A stretch of 64,000 nt of DNA from Methanofastidiosum methylothiophilum (GCA_001587635.1 LNJE01000001.1:1-64000); one strand, 5' to 3'. Positions 25,013 to 34,091 are shown, counted from the stretch's first letter. Numbers and translations: made by a program. The notes: generated by a model not told the origin, from the sequence alone.

Positions 25013-25348
25013 ATGATAGAAGCAGTGCCTCTAAGTAAACTTATTGAATTATTGTTAAAATATGTTGGAGTGTATGTTAAGCAGGGCGCATCTGATGCGA
25101 TAGAAGAGGCAATAAAAGAGCCAATAAACAAACTTTCAAAGACTCTTTTCCTAGTTATTGGTGCAGCAATACTTGCTTTTTCTGGCATAGTGGCTCTTTT
25201 TATTTCGTTGGTATTCTTTTTAAAGCACATCATTGGCAGCTACATGGTAGCATTTTTGATTGTTGGGATTATGCTTGTCATAGTAGGGGCTATAGTTGGG
25301 TATGGAGGATATACATATGGAAGAAAGGATAAAAAGGGAAGACATTGA
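25013..25348 (+). CDS. Holin-like two-TM membrane protein (DUF1469-like)
   Basis: The 111-residue protein has an amphipathic N-terminal helix and two transmembrane segments (near 45-67 and 76-98) with a short turn, ending in a basic tail (GRKDKKGRH). This pattern is that of actinobacterial-holin/DUF1469 proteins, which commonly sit beside DUF883/YtxH and DUF3618 proteins in bacteria. The same pairing is seen here, with the tail-anchored coiled-coil gene ending nine bases upstream. The bacterial families are linked to envelope stress; a role in this archaeon is inference. Confidence 0.6.
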   Translation: MIEAVPLSKLIELLLKYVGVYVKQGASDAIEEAIKEPINKLSKTLFLVIGAAILAFSGIVALFISLVFFLKHIIGSYMVAFLIVGIMLVIVGAIVGYGGYTYGRKDKKGRH

Positions 25349-25577
25349 AAGTATCTTAAAGGAAATTAAAAATAGGATAGGCTCTGAAAATGACATTTTA
25401 GAAATTATAGAAAAACATCCTATACCGGTACTTCTTGCCGCTTTTGGAGCCGGGATTATTATATCTCAAGTAGACGACTACTTAATAGATAATATTGAAA
25501 AAGGAAAAAGTTGTCCAGTTGCCGAAGGAATTATGAAAGTTGGACTTCCCTTACTGATGAAAAGATTCATCAAATAA
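25317..25577 (+). CDS. Small protein with hydrophobic centre, third gene of membrane-stress set
   Basis: The start at ATG 25317 is set by a GGAGG Shine-Dalgarno at 25304-25308; an ATG at 25296 lies upstream of that signal. The 86-residue product has a charged N-terminal helix, a hydrophobic segment (PIPVLLAAFGAGIIIS, preceded by KH) and a C-terminal region with GLPLLMKRF. The KHPIPVLLAAFGAGI block resembles the tail segment of the first gene of the set (KYPLMSIFAAFGFGY), as if the two share an ancestor. It overlaps the holin-like gene by 32 bases. No known family is recognised. Confidence 0.55.
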   Translation: MEERIKREDIESILKEIKNRIGSENDILEIIEKHPIPVLLAAFGAGIIISQVDDYLIDNIEKGKSCPVAEGIMKVGLPLLMKRFIK

Positions 25578-26111
25578 TCAACGATCAAAATAAATATTCT
25601 TGCTTGAAACGGAAAGTGGAATCCCTATAACAACATCACCATTAATAAGGCCCATATCAAGTGCTGTGGCCCCAATTGAATACATTATTCTGTTGTCAAG
25701 ATTTAGAATTTGGGCAGTCTTTGATGCACTACCTAGTGCAATTCCAAGATCCACCAACGCAAAGCAGCATACAGGTGCAAAATAATCATTTATTTTTTTC
25801 TTTCTAGGTATTGAATTACAATCATAACCACACATCCCACAATTTATACCAAGGGGTGGTTTTGCTGTTACACTGATGAGTACTACTGCGTCAGATTCGA
25901 ATACATTCTTCGAATCCCTCAAAAATAACTTAAGCCCTTTTTTCTGCCCATATTCCTTCATTTTTTCAACTAAATCATTATGTTCTTTACTGCCTTTGAA
26001 TATAGATCTAGTCCTTATGTCGTCTACCCCTTTTCCCTTAGGCGCAGTTATTGCTGCTATTTCGATGAATCCAGCTGCAGCTTTCAGACTTTCATTTATT
26101 TCTACCGGCAT
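25578..26111 (-). CDS. DUF2148 ferredoxin-domain protein
   Basis: The 177-residue protein has the DUF2148 signature: INCGMCGYDC in mid-protein, then CCFALVDLGIALGSA. The cysteines look like an iron-sulfur site (C91, C94, C98 by count from the sequence, and a CC pair near 114-115). Family members are widespread in anaerobic archaea and bacteria, with no assigned reaction. A GGGTG Shine-Dalgarno lies five bases before ATG. It follows the ACT-domain gene by nine bases and is probably in the same operon with phenylacetate-CoA ligase. Confidence 0.85.
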   Translation of the reverse strand: MPVEINESLKAAAGFIEIAAITAPKGKGVDDIRTRSIFKGSKEHNDLVEKMKEYGQKKGLKLFLRDSKNVFESDAVVLISVTAKPPLGINCGMCGYDCNSIPRKKKINDYFAPVCCFALVDLGIALGSASKTAQILNLDNRIMYSIGATALDMGLINGDVVIGIPLSVSSKNIYFDR

Positions 26112-26120
26112 GCCTGCACC

Positions 26121-26534
26121 CTAAATATTTTCCAGTATGCTTACTCCCTTTAACTTCAATACCTCAATTGCCTTTTTCAAATCATTTACTTTTAGAATCA
26201 AAATTGCTTTTTTTTCTATTTTAGTTATAAATGCATAGGCATATTCAATATTAATTGAAGCGTCACTTAAGATGGAGGAGATTAATCCCAAGGATCCTGG
26301 CTTATCCTCCATAAGAACCCCTAAAACTTCTCCTTTTCTAAAAGACATACCTGCGTCTTTCAATAGAGCCATTGCTTTTTCATTGTTGTCAGTTATCATT
26401 CTAACTAAGCCAAATTCTCCTGCCTCAACTAATTGTAATGCTCTTATATCAACGCCGTTCCCCCCAATAATGTTACAAAGTTCAGCAAGTCTTCCCGGCC
26501 TATTGTCAATAAAAACACTAATCTGTTCTACCAT
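26121..26534 (-). CDS. Double ACT-domain protein
   Basis: The 137-residue protein is two ACT repeats. The first begins EQISVFIDNRPGRLAELCNII, read here as strand-loop-helix, and the second begins VLGVLMEDKPGSLGLISSIL. ACT domains bind amino acids or similar ligands and regulate partner enzymes. Stand-alone double ACT proteins are commonly next to phenylacetate-CoA ligase genes in archaea and anaerobes, as here, eight bases downstream of one. It probably senses an aromatic amino acid. A GGTG Shine-Dalgarno lies five bases before ATG. Confidence 0.88.
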   Translation of the reverse strand: MVEQISVFIDNRPGRLAELCNIIGGNGVDIRALQLVEAGEFGLVRMITDNNEKAMALLKDAGMSFRKGEVLGVLMEDKPGSLGLISSILSDASINIEYAYAFITKIEKKAILILKVNDLKKAIEVLKLKGVSILENI

Positions 26535-26542
26535 TTCAACAC

Positions 26543-27823
26543 CTACATATCTTTCCTTAAATCAACTACCCTTTTTGCTTTTCCTTCAGGTCTTGGTATT
26601 TGACCAGGTTCAACTAGTTCAACGTCTACATTTAGACTTAGCATTTCGAAAAGTCGTTTTTTAATTTCTTTTTCAAGTGTTATAAGTTCTGAAATGCTAT
26701 CAGAGAAAATTTCATTAGTAACTTCAACTTTTACCATTAGACAATCTAAAATATCCCTGTCAACTATTATCTGGTAATGATCACCAACACCTTTTAATTC
26801 CATTAAAACTTCTTCAATCTGACTTGGGAATACATTAACACCTCTAACAATTAACATATCGTCACTTCTTCCAGTAATCCTTCCAATTCTAGGATGCAAT
26901 AATCCACAAGCACATTCTTCCCATGTTATAGAAGAAAGATCTTTTGTTCTATATCTTAAAACAGGCATCGCTTCTCTCTGTAAAGTTGTGAATACTAGCT
27001 CTCCTTTCCCTTCCCCATCAACATCAGTTTTATTGCCCTCACTATCAATTGTTTCTACGATAAAGTGATCCGACCATGTATGAAGTCCATTGTGTTCAGA
27101 GCATTCTATTCCAACTCCAGGACCGCATAACTCAGTTAGTCCATAAATGTCAAATGCTTCAAGACCTAGGCCTTTTTCAATTCTCTTTCTCATGTTCTCT
27201 GACCAAGATTCTGCACCAAATACCCCGCGCTTCAATGATAGTGTTTCAATTTTTACATCATTAGCTTTCATTAATTCAGAGAGCATTAACGCATAAGATG
27301 GTGTGCATGCAAGAGTAGTTGTTTTCATATCTTTTAGAATTTTAATCTGCCTCATAGTATTTCCACTACTAGCAGGTATAACAGCTGCACCTAACCTCTC
27401 TGCACCATAGTGTAGACCCAATCCACCAGTGAATAATCCATAACCATAGCTGACCTGCACAATATCTTTATTCGTTGCGCCTACAGTTTCAAGGCATCTT
27501 TTATTTAACTCGGCCCAATTTTCAATATCCTTTTTAGTATAGGGAACAACAGTTGGTATCCCAGTTGTACCTGAAGAAGAGTGAAATCTAACAACTCTAT
27601 CTAGAGGTGTTGCTATTAATCCATATGGGTAATGATGCCTTAGATCTGCTTTTGATAGAAATGGAATCTTTGAAATATCGTCCAATCCTTTTATGTCTTC
27701 AGGTTTCACCCCCGCTTCTTTCATTTTTTGTTTGTAATAGGGTATATTGTCCCATGAATATTTAACATTTTTAACAAGGAGTTTTCCTTGGGATTTTCTA
27801 ATTTCCTCGACTGTTTTATGCAA
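26543..27823 (-). CDS. paaK: Phenylacetate-CoA ligase (aryl-CoA ligase)
   Basis: The 426-residue protein is an adenylate-forming enzyme of the PaaK type. It has the phosphate loop SSGTTGIPTVVPYT (about 83-96), the GLTELCGPGV block, the YRTKDLSSI block and the hinge near GRSDDMLIVRGVNVFPSQIE. A C-terminal subdomain ends in GKAKRVVDLR with the usual catalytic lysine. In archaea such enzymes work with indolepyruvate ferredoxin oxidoreductase in aromatic amino-acid breakdown or synthesis from aryl acids. No such oxidoreductase is in the window. First gene of the operon with ACT and DUF2148. Confidence 0.92.
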   Translation of the reverse strand: MHKTVEEIRKSQGKLLVKNVKYSWDNIPYYKQKMKEAGVKPEDIKGLDDISKIPFLSKADLRHHYPYGLIATPLDRVVRFHSSSGTTGIPTVVPYTKKDIENWAELNKRCLETVGATNKDIVQVSYGYGLFTGGLGLHYGAERLGAAVIPASSGNTMRQIKILKDMKTTTLACTPSYALMLSELMKANDVKIETLSLKRGVFGAESWSENMRKRIEKGLGLEAFDIYGLTELCGPGVGIECSEHNGLHTWSDHFIVETIDSEGNKTDVDGEGKGELVFTTLQREAMPVLRYRTKDLSSITWEECACGLLHPRIGRITGRSDDMLIVRGVNVFPSQIEEVLMELKGVGDHYQIIVDRDILDCLMVKVEVTNEIFSDSISELITLEKEIKKRLFEMLSLNVDVELVEPGQIPRPEGKAKRVVDLRKDM

Positions 27824-27972
27824 CTAATCCCTCCAAGAAAATTATAACTACACAAAACCTATAAACATGAGTATATATTTATTTCGATAGTATTTTGGCT
27901 CTAGTAAATAAAAATATCAGAAGAAATTTGCAAAAGACTTTTTAATAGAGTGAAAGAAGGAATTAAGAGGAT

Positions 27973-28464
27973 ATGTCAGATTCAAAACTTGTTCCCTTTA
28001 AAGCGAAAAAAACTTTTAATCTTTTTAATAAAAGATTTGAAGAAGGAAGGGATTACCAACTTCATTTTTTAGAAGTTGAAGTTTTAATAAAAGAGGGATT
28101 GGCAGATATAATTCCATTGAGCTCAGTTGATTATAGAAAAATGCTAAATGAAGAGAAAGTTTCAGAAAAAATGTTAGAGTTAAATGAAAATTTTTTTTAC
28201 TATGCAAAGCTATCCCAAAAATATCTTAAAGAAAAAAGTGGTATATCAGAACTCGATAAAAAAAAATATAATGATAGTGCAAGCGCATTAAGGAATTTTT
28301 TAAGATTGAGGGCAGAAAAGATTTTAAAGTTATTATTAATTCAAAGCCAAAAAATTGAAGTCCATGAAGATGAATTGGAGTACGTATCATTAATAAATAA
28401 AGAAATTTCAAAATGGATACAGTATGGAGAGGAGATAGTAAAGGGAGAAGGATATGAAGCTTAA
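27973..28464 (+). CDS. gins23: GINS complex subunit Gins23
   Basis: The 163-residue protein has a small beta domain first (VPFKAKKTFNLFNKRFEEG to the LIKEGLADII segment) and a helical domain second. This B-then-A order marks the archaeal Gins23 class, as opposed to Gins51 with A-then-B order. GINS binds MCM and the RecJ-like GAN/Cdc45 protein to form the replicative CMG helicase. It overlaps the MCM start by 11 bases, so subunit and helicase are made together. Sequence identity in GINS is low, so the call rests on domain order and the MCM link. Confidence 0.8.
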   Translation: MSDSKLVPFKAKKTFNLFNKRFEEGRDYQLHFLEVEVLIKEGLADIIPLSSVDYRKMLNEEKVSEKMLELNENFFYYAKLSQKYLKEKSGISELDKKKYNDSASALRNFLRLRAEKILKLLLIQSQKIEVHEDELEYVSLINKEISKWIQYGEEIVKGEGYEA

Positions 28465-30511
28465 TTATGAAGAAGTTGTAGATAGATTTAAAGAATTCTA
28501 TGAAGCTTATCCTGACGTAAGTGAGCCCAAATATAAGAAACTTATTGATAAAATGAAGATGGAAGGTAAAAGCTCCCTTGATATTAATTTTGATGACGTT
28601 ATTGACTTTGATTTCGATCTCTCCGAACAGCTTCTAAGTGAGCCTGAGCAAATTTTATCTGCACCAAGTGAGGCTTTGAAAGAGACTTATGGTGCTGAAA
28701 CTGAAAAAAGGCTTACAGCGAGATTTCTTAATCTACCCCCAAAAGATAGGGTAGATATCAGAGATATTAGGGCCGTGCATATTAATAAGATGATTCAAGT
28801 AGAAGGCGTAGTAAGGAGGACTTCAGAAGTCAAACCTGAAGTAATTGAAGCAGTATTTAGTTGTGAAAGGTGTGGGGAATACATTACAGTGATGCAAGAC
28901 TCCCAAGTTTTTAAGACTCCTGTTACTTGCTCTAATCCNGCATGTGGAAGAAATGGNCCTTTCAAATTAGTCAAAGCNTATTCAAAGTTTGTNGATTGGC
29001 AGAGTATTAAAATTCAAGAAAAACCTGAAAAATTAAAGGGAGGCAGACTGCCTTGGAATATGGATTGTATAATNAAGGATGATATTGTTGACATCGCCCA
29101 CCCAGGAAACGTTGTGACTGTAGTTGGNACTTTAAAGACAATACAAGAGAGCTCTCTAAAAGGCGGAGGTAAAAAAACTACTTTTAGTAAATCNATAGAA
29201 GTAAACAGTATTGAAGTAAAAGATAAAGACATTCAGGATCTAGANTTAACGGAAGAAGATGAGGAAAGAATATTAGAGTTGGCTTCAGATCCAAAAATAT
29301 GTGAAAATATCACTAATTCNATCGCNCCNTCAATTTTTGGAAANGAGCAAGTTAANTATGCCGTTGCATTNCAGCTTTTTTCAAGNGAAGCAAAGATTCT
29401 AAATGATGAAACAAGNATACGGGGCGACTCCCATATTCTTCTTGTTGGTGATCCTGGAGTTGCCAAATCCCAAATTCTTAAATACATCAATCTTGTTGCA
29501 CCAAGATCAATCTATACAAGCGGCAANGGAACATCTGCTGCAGGCCTTACTGCTGCAGTAATACGAGATGAAAATTCAGGNTCATTTGCCCTTGAAGCAG
29601 GGGCTCTTGTTATTGCCGATAATGGTATTGCTTGCATAGATGAAATAGACAAAATGTCTAATGAAGATCGTTCCTCAATTCATGAAGCTATGGAACAACA
29701 AACAATTTCTATTGCTAAAGCTGGGATTATTGCAACTTTAAATGCACGAGCCTCTATTCTTGCTGCTGCGAATCCAAAAAGGGGGAGGTTTGACAGTTAC
29801 AAACCACTCGGAGAGCAGATAGATCTTTTGCCCACACTACTTTCAAGATTTGATTTGATTTTTATATTAACAGATAAACCAAAAGAAAGTGAAGATAAAA
29901 AAATTGCAGAACATATATTAAAAGTTCATTCCAGAGAAAAAGAATCTATAATACCTATATTAAGTACAGATGATATCCGAAAGTATGCTATATACTCAAA
30001 AAAAATGATTAAAGGAATAACATTAACAGAAGAAGCAAAGAATAGACTTTTAGAATTTTATGTGAGCATTAGAAAAAAAGGTGAAGAAAAAAACACCCCA
30101 ATTCCGATTACCGCAAGACAGCTTGAATCATTAATAAGATTGTCCGAAGCAAGGGCAAGAATGAGGCTATCTGATAAAGTAATTGTTGAGGATGTGGAGG
30201 ATATTATCCAATTATACATGAAATCAATAGAGGATGCAGGAAAAGACCCAGAAACTGGAGAAATCGATATAGATATGATAATGACAGGTAGGCCAAAATC
30301 CCAGAGAGATAAGATTACTGTCATAATGGATATTATTTCTAATTTAGATAAGAAAAATAATGGTGATGGTGCACTTATAGGTGATGTCTATGAGGAAGCA
30401 AGAGCAGAAAATATTAGTGATTCATTTACCCGTAAGATTATAGACGAGTTAAAACAGAAAGGAGATGTATATGAACCAAGGCCAGATAGACTTAAATTAA
30501 CTTTACTTTAA
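28454..30511 (+). CDS. mcm: Replicative DNA helicase MCM
   Basis: The 685-residue protein has the N-terminal oligomerisation domain with a zinc site (CERCG, then a second CxxxC pair in the SNxACGR region). The AAA+ domain has Walker A GDPGVAKSQ (about 332), Walker B ACIDEIDKM (about 392) and the arginine-finger region LLSRFDLIF (about 463). A C-terminal winged helix is present (DSFTRKIIDELKQKGDVYEPR). It is the 3'-5' helicase at the replication fork. About twenty ambiguous bases lie between 28939 and 29581, so several residues are unknown, but the frame stays open. Shine-Dalgarno GAAGGAT precedes ATG. Confidence 0.95.
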   Translation: MKLNYEEVVDRFKEFYEAYPDVSEPKYKKLIDKMKMEGKSSLDINFDDVIDFDFDLSEQLLSEPEQILSAPSEALKETYGAETEKRLTARFLNLPPKDRVDIRDIRAVHINKMIQVEGVVRRTSEVKPEVIEAVFSCERCGEYITVMQDSQVFKTPVTCSNXACGRNXPFKLVKXYSKFXDWQSIKIQEKPEKLKGGRLPWNMDCIXKDDIVDIAHPGNVVTVVXTLKTIQESSLKGGGKKTTFSKXIEVNSIEVKDKDIQDLXLTEEDEERILELASDPKICENITNXIXXSIFGXEQVXYAVAXQLFSXEAKILNDETXIRGDSHILLVGDPGVAKSQILKYINLVAPRSIYTSGXGTSAAGLTAAVIRDENSXSFALEAGALVIADNGIACIDEIDKMSNEDRSSIHEAMEQQTISIAKAGIIATLNARASILAAANPKRGRFDSYKPLGEQIDLLPTLLSRFDLIFILTDKPKESEDKKIAEHILKVHSREKESIIPILSTDDIRKYAIYSKKMIKGITLTEEAKNRLLEFYVSIRKKGEEKNTPIPITARQLESLIRLSEARARMRLSDKVIVEDVEDIIQLYMKSIEDAGKDPETGEIDIDMIMTGRPKSQRDKITVIMDIISNLDKKNNGDGALIGDVYEEARAENISDSFTRKIIDELKQKGDVYEPRPDRLKLTLL

Positions 30512-30526
30512 AGGAGAGAAGTTCAA

Positions 30527-30910
30527 TTGTATAACAGAGGGAGAAATTCAGAAGTTACTTTGGTAAAAAAATTATGGGAAAATGGATATGCGGCCCTTAG
30601 AATGCCAGGTTCTGGGAGGGGGCAATTATATCCTCATCCCGATATCATTGCGGGTAATGGCAAAAAATATCTTGGAATAGAAGTAAAAATAAGGGCAGAT
30701 GAGAAATGTTACTTTAAAGATGAAGATGTTGAAAAATTAAAAGAGTTTTGCATTACATTTGGTGCCATTCCATATTTTGCAGTTAGATTTGTAAGAAGAT
30801 GGCGATTTTTTNAANTTNAAGANTTAGAAAAAACTCCTAGTGGATATAGAGCTTCTTTTGAAAACGGTAAAGAATTCTCTGAAGTAATAGGGGACGAAAA
30901 TGATCTTTAG
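30527..30910 (+). CDS. hjc: Holliday junction resolvase Hjc
   Basis: The 127-residue protein has the Hjc motifs: RGRNSEVTLVKKL at the start, RMPGSGRGQLYPHPDIIAGN (an archaeal RxxGSG...PD nuclease motif) and GIEVKIRAD (the ExK pair). It cuts four-way DNA junctions symmetrically. The start is TTG 30527 with AAGGAGAG nine bases upstream. Four ambiguous bases fall at residues near 96-100. It follows mcm by 15 bases and overlaps the GNAT gene, so replication and recombination genes are one operon here. Confidence 0.93.
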   Translation: MYNRGRNSEVTLVKKLWENGYAALRMPGSGRGQLYPHPDIIAGNGKKYLGIEVKIRADEKCYFKDEDVEKLKEFCITFGAIPYFAVRFVRRWRFFXXXXLEKTPSGYRASFENGKEFSEVIGDENDL

Positions 30911-31328
30911 ACAAGTAGANGCAGATGACCTATACACAATAATAGATTTAGAGTATCAAAATTTTGATTTTCCATATCCACCTGAAATAATCAACTTTCT
31001 GTATGAGTCATACAGGAACACATTNCTTGTAGTAGAAAAAGATAGAGATATTATTGGATTTGTAATAGGTATTACNCAAAAAAAAGAGGGGCATATTTTA
31101 GTAATAGCTGTAAGAGATGATTTTAAGAGAAAGGGNATAGGAACAGTTCTTATGAAAAAATTAATTAATGTTTATGAAAAAAANGGTATAACTAGATTAA
31201 AACTTGAGGTGCGAGAAAGTAATGTTGCCGCAATATCAATGTACAGAAAACTTGGATTTAAGATTAATAATAAACTCAAACATTACTACGAGGATGGAGA
31301 AGATGGATTACTTCTAAGAAGAGGTTAA
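30900..31328 (+). CDS. rimI: GNAT N-acetyltransferase, RimI type
   Basis: The 142-residue protein has the GNAT acetyl-CoA site (RDDFKRKxIGTVLMKKL, the R-x-x-G-x-G/A loop), the EVRESNVAAISMYRKLGF motif of RimI and a C-terminal YYEDGEDGLLL strand. Archaeal RimI homologues are broad protein N-terminal acetyltransferases. It overlaps hjc by 11 bases. Five ambiguous bases lie in the gene. The YYxDGEDAxxM ending is normal for the archaeal Ard1/RimI group. Confidence 0.9.
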   Translation: MIFRQVXADDLYTIIDLEYQNFDFPYPPEIINFLYESYRNTXLVVEKDRDIIGFVIGIXQKKEGHILVIAVRDDFKRKXIGTVLMKKLINVYEKXGITRLKLEVRESNVAAISMYRKLGFKINNKLKHYYEDGEDGLLLRRG

Positions 31329-31329
31329 T

Positions 31330-31569
31330 CTAAGTTCCTTTATCCTTGCCCACAAATTTGATCTTTTTTAATGGCCCTTCGTAGTATATCTCAATCTCTT
31401 TTTCAAGATATTCGTATAAATATCTCTCCACTGTGCTTCTAGGTATTCTAGTCTCATTTACTAATTCTTGAATAAAGTAATCCTTACCTGACTTAGTTCT
31501 TTCCCTGAGGAGATTTCTTATATACTCAATTCTCTCATTTCTCAATTCGAATTGTTTTCTCCACCCCAT
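31330..31569 (-). CDS. Small HTH DNA-binding protein
   Basis: The 79-residue basic protein has a helix-turn-helix with RIPRSTVERYLYEYLEKE as recognition part, then a two-strand wing (IYYEGPLKKIKFVG). The start has GGTGA four bases before ATG. It converges with rimI, with stop codons one base apart. It has the size of archaeal chromatin-associated or autoregulatory winged-helix proteins. The family was not recognised; a regulator of the glycan or replication genes cannot be inferred from position alone. Confidence 0.55.
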   Translation of the reverse strand: MGWRKQFELRNERIEYIRNLLRERTKSGKDYFIQELVNETRIPRSTVERYLYEYLEKEIEIYYEGPLKKIKFVGKDKGT

Positions 31570-31858
31570 ATTATCACCATCGATTACATATATTGAGCGA
31601 TTAATCTTTAGTTATTAGTATTTAGTTACTCTAACTATATAAAGTTTTCGGTAATTAAAATTAATAATTGAAATACATAATAGCATTTTAATGTCCAAAA
31701 TTATTTATTTAAACGAGTAACTATAATGATAGAAATAATATTTTTATTGATAAACAATTATAAAAATAGAAATTTATATACTAATTATTTTAAATATATG
31801 TTAATAGTAGAATCCAAAGATTTATTTAGGGAGGGCATATCTTTTTTTTGATGATATT

Positions 31859-33160
31859 ATGTTTAAAAATATAGTTATTGTAGGAACAGGATATGTTGGA
31901 ATTCCTGTTGCTGCTATGTTTGCAGATAAAGGATTTAATGTAATTGGAATTAATAGAACAAAAGATAAAGTTGATCTTATAAATAAAGGTCTATGCCCCA
32001 TAGAGGGAGATGAACCAAATTTACCTGAGCTTATAAAAAAGGTCGTAAAAAATAAGAAACTAGTTGCAACAACTGATTATTCTTACTGTAAAAATGCTGA
32101 TGCAATATTAATTTGCGTAGAGACCCCTTTCGATTCTGAAAAATGGGAACCTCATTACGACTCATTAAAATCAGCTCTGACAAGTGTAGCTCAAAATATG
32201 TCTAAAGGGTGTTTAGTAATAGTAGAATCAACAATAGCCCCTACAACAATGGAGTCTTTAGTTAAGCCAATTTTGGAAAATACATCTAAGATGAAAGCAG
32301 GTAAAGATTTCTTACTTGGGAACTGTCCAGAACGTGTAATGCCTGGAAAGCTTCTTTATAACATTGAAAATTTATCAAGGGTATGTGGAGGTATAAACGA
32401 AGAAACAAGCAACAAAATGCTTGAACTCTATTCTCACATAGTTAAAGGAGAGCTTTATCCAACAGATTGTATTACTGCTGAAGTCGTAAAAACAGCGGAG
32501 AATGCGTACAGGGATGTTGAGATAGCATTTGCAAATGAGGTGGCATTAATATGTGAAAAACTTGGAATCAATGTATACGAAGTTAGAGAATTAGTAAATA
32601 AAGCCCCATACAGAAATATGCATTTACCTGGGGCTGGCGTTGGAGGCCATTGCCTTCCAAAAGATTCGCTATTACTCTCATATGGTGTTAAAGGTATTAT
32701 GAAGCCAGAGTTAATGATACTTGCTAGAAATCTAAACAAGAAAATGCCAATTCATACTGCAGGCCTGTTACTTAATATTTTTAAAGAAAAAGGAATTAAT
32801 GTTAAAGGCAAAAAAATTACAGTGTGTGGCTTTGCTTATCTAGAGAATTCTGATGATACAAGAAACACTCCTGCACTTGATGTAATTAATACTTTGAAAG
32901 AAAAAGGCGCTGTAATTCAGGTCCATGACCCCTTTGTTAAAAGTTACGAGGGTATTGAAATAAAAAAGAATTTTTATGAAAGTATAGATGGATCAGACGC
33001 GATAATATTTGTAACAGCACATTCAGAATATAAAAAAGTTGATCTTAGCAAAATCAAAAAACTAATGAATACCCCAATTATTATAGATGGAAGAAATATC
33101 TTCGAAAAGGAAGAGATGATTAAGAAAGGATTTATTTACAAAGGAGTCGGAAAAGGATAA
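31859..33160 (+). CDS. Nucleotide-sugar 6-dehydrogenase (WbpA/WecC type)
   Basis: The 433-residue protein oxidises C6 of a UDP-sugar to a uronic acid with NAD. It has the Rossmann start IVIVGTGYVGIPVAAMFAD, TPFDSEKWEPHYDS, ESTIAPTTME, CPERVMPGKLL, AYRDVEIAFANE and the catalytic cysteine in GAGVGGHCLPKDS. This matches UDP-GlcNAc or UDP-ManNAc dehydrogenases. A 289-base AT-rich stretch without a gene lies upstream and should hold its promoter. It converges with a three-enzyme set (oxidoreductase, aminotransferase, acetyltransferase), which together fit the Wbp route. Confidence 0.92.
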   Translation: MFKNIVIVGTGYVGIPVAAMFADKGFNVIGINRTKDKVDLINKGLCPIEGDEPNLPELIKKVVKNKKLVATTDYSYCKNADAILICVETPFDSEKWEPHYDSLKSALTSVAQNMSKGCLVIVESTIAPTTMESLVKPILENTSKMKAGKDFLLGNCPERVMPGKLLYNIENLSRVCGGINEETSNKMLELYSHIVKGELYPTDCITAEVVKTAENAYRDVEIAFANEVALICEKLGINVYEVRELVNKAPYRNMHLPGAGVGGHCLPKDSLLLSYGVKGIMKPELMILARNLNKKMPIHTAGLLLNIFKEKGINVKGKKITVCGFAYLENSDDTRNTPALDVINTLKEKGAVIQVHDPFVKSYEGIEIKKNFYESIDGSDAIIFVTAHSEYKKVDLSKIKKLMNTPIIIDGRNIFEKEEMIKKGFIYKGVGKG

Positions 33161-33161
33161 A

Positions 33162-34091
33162 TTATATCCTTTTAATTATATTGTTTGTATAAGAATCAAT
33201 CGCAGATATTGCAACTTCGAGTGCATGTAGTCCCTCTTCTCCAGAAACTGGTGGCGCAATATCTTTTTTTAAATATTTAATAAAACATTCAAGTTCTATC
33301 GATAAGGGTTCTCTTTTTTCAATTTTTGCATCTTTTTCCCATTCTTTGTCGTAGAGAACTAGTTTCTGATCTATATAATCAACTTCTGCTATCCCCTTAT
33401 CTGCAACAATAGTAAGGCTCCTTACTTTATGAGGAGTATGCCAGTTTGTATTAATTAGTCCGGTGCAGCTATTTCCAAAAGTCATCAAAATTGTAGCGTA
33501 ATCTTCGAAGAGGTGCATTCTTTTACCCCCAGTTGCATATACTGTTTTGACTTTTTCTTCAAGTAAAAAGGACATTATGTCTATATCATGAACACCTAAA
33601 TCAATTATTATACCTACATCCCTTATTCTTGGATTGTATGGCCCTACCCTTTTTGAGGACATTGTAACAATTTTACCTAAAGTATCGTTTTTAATCAATT
33701 CTTTTAGTTTTTGTATGGCTGGATTGAATCTTTCAATGTGCCCTACAGAAAGTTTAACATTGAATTTTTTTGCATTATCGATAATTTCCTTAGCATTTTC
33801 AATAGAGTCAGCAATAGGTTTTTCAACTAAAACGTCTACTCCATTTTCAATGAGGTCATCACATACTTCTTTGTGAAGTTTTGTTGGAACTGCTACAACT
33901 GCAGCATCTAAACCTTCGTTTATTAACTCTTTATAATCTAAAAATCCTTTAGTATTATACGTATTTGATAATTCAGAAATTCTTTTTTTGTCTATGTCTG
34001 ATATACCTACTAATTCAACATTCATTGAAGCAAGATTTCTAATATGGTGCCCTCCCATTACCCCTGCACCAATTACTCCAATCTTAATCAT
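33162..34091 (-). CDS. Gfo/Idh/MocA oxidoreductase (WbpB/WlbA-like)
   Basis: The 309-residue protein has the NAD-binding start IGVIGAGVMGGHHIRNLA, the EKPIADSIENAKEI block with the family lysine, and the YNPRIRDVGIIIDLGVHDIDIM motif with the catalytic DxxxH. In the Wbp/Wlb route this enzyme oxidises C3 of UDP-GlcNAc-uronic acid to the 3-keto form. It overlaps the aminotransferase by four bases and lies last in its transcript. It converges with the dehydrogenase with only one base between stops. Confidence 0.9.
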   Translation of the reverse strand: MIKIGVIGAGVMGGHHIRNLASMNVELVGISDIDKKRISELSNTYNTKGFLDYKELINEGLDAAVVAVPTKLHKEVCDDLIENGVDVLVEKPIADSIENAKEIIDNAKKFNVKLSVGHIERFNPAIQKLKELIKNDTLGKIVTMSSKRVGPYNPRIRDVGIIIDLGVHDIDIMSFLLEEKVKTVYATGGKRMHLFEDYATILMTFGNSCTGLINTNWHTPHKVRSLTIVADKGIAEVDYIDQKLVLYDKEWEKDAKIEKREPLSIELECFIKYLKKDIAPPVSGEEGLHALEVAISAIDSYTNNIIKRI

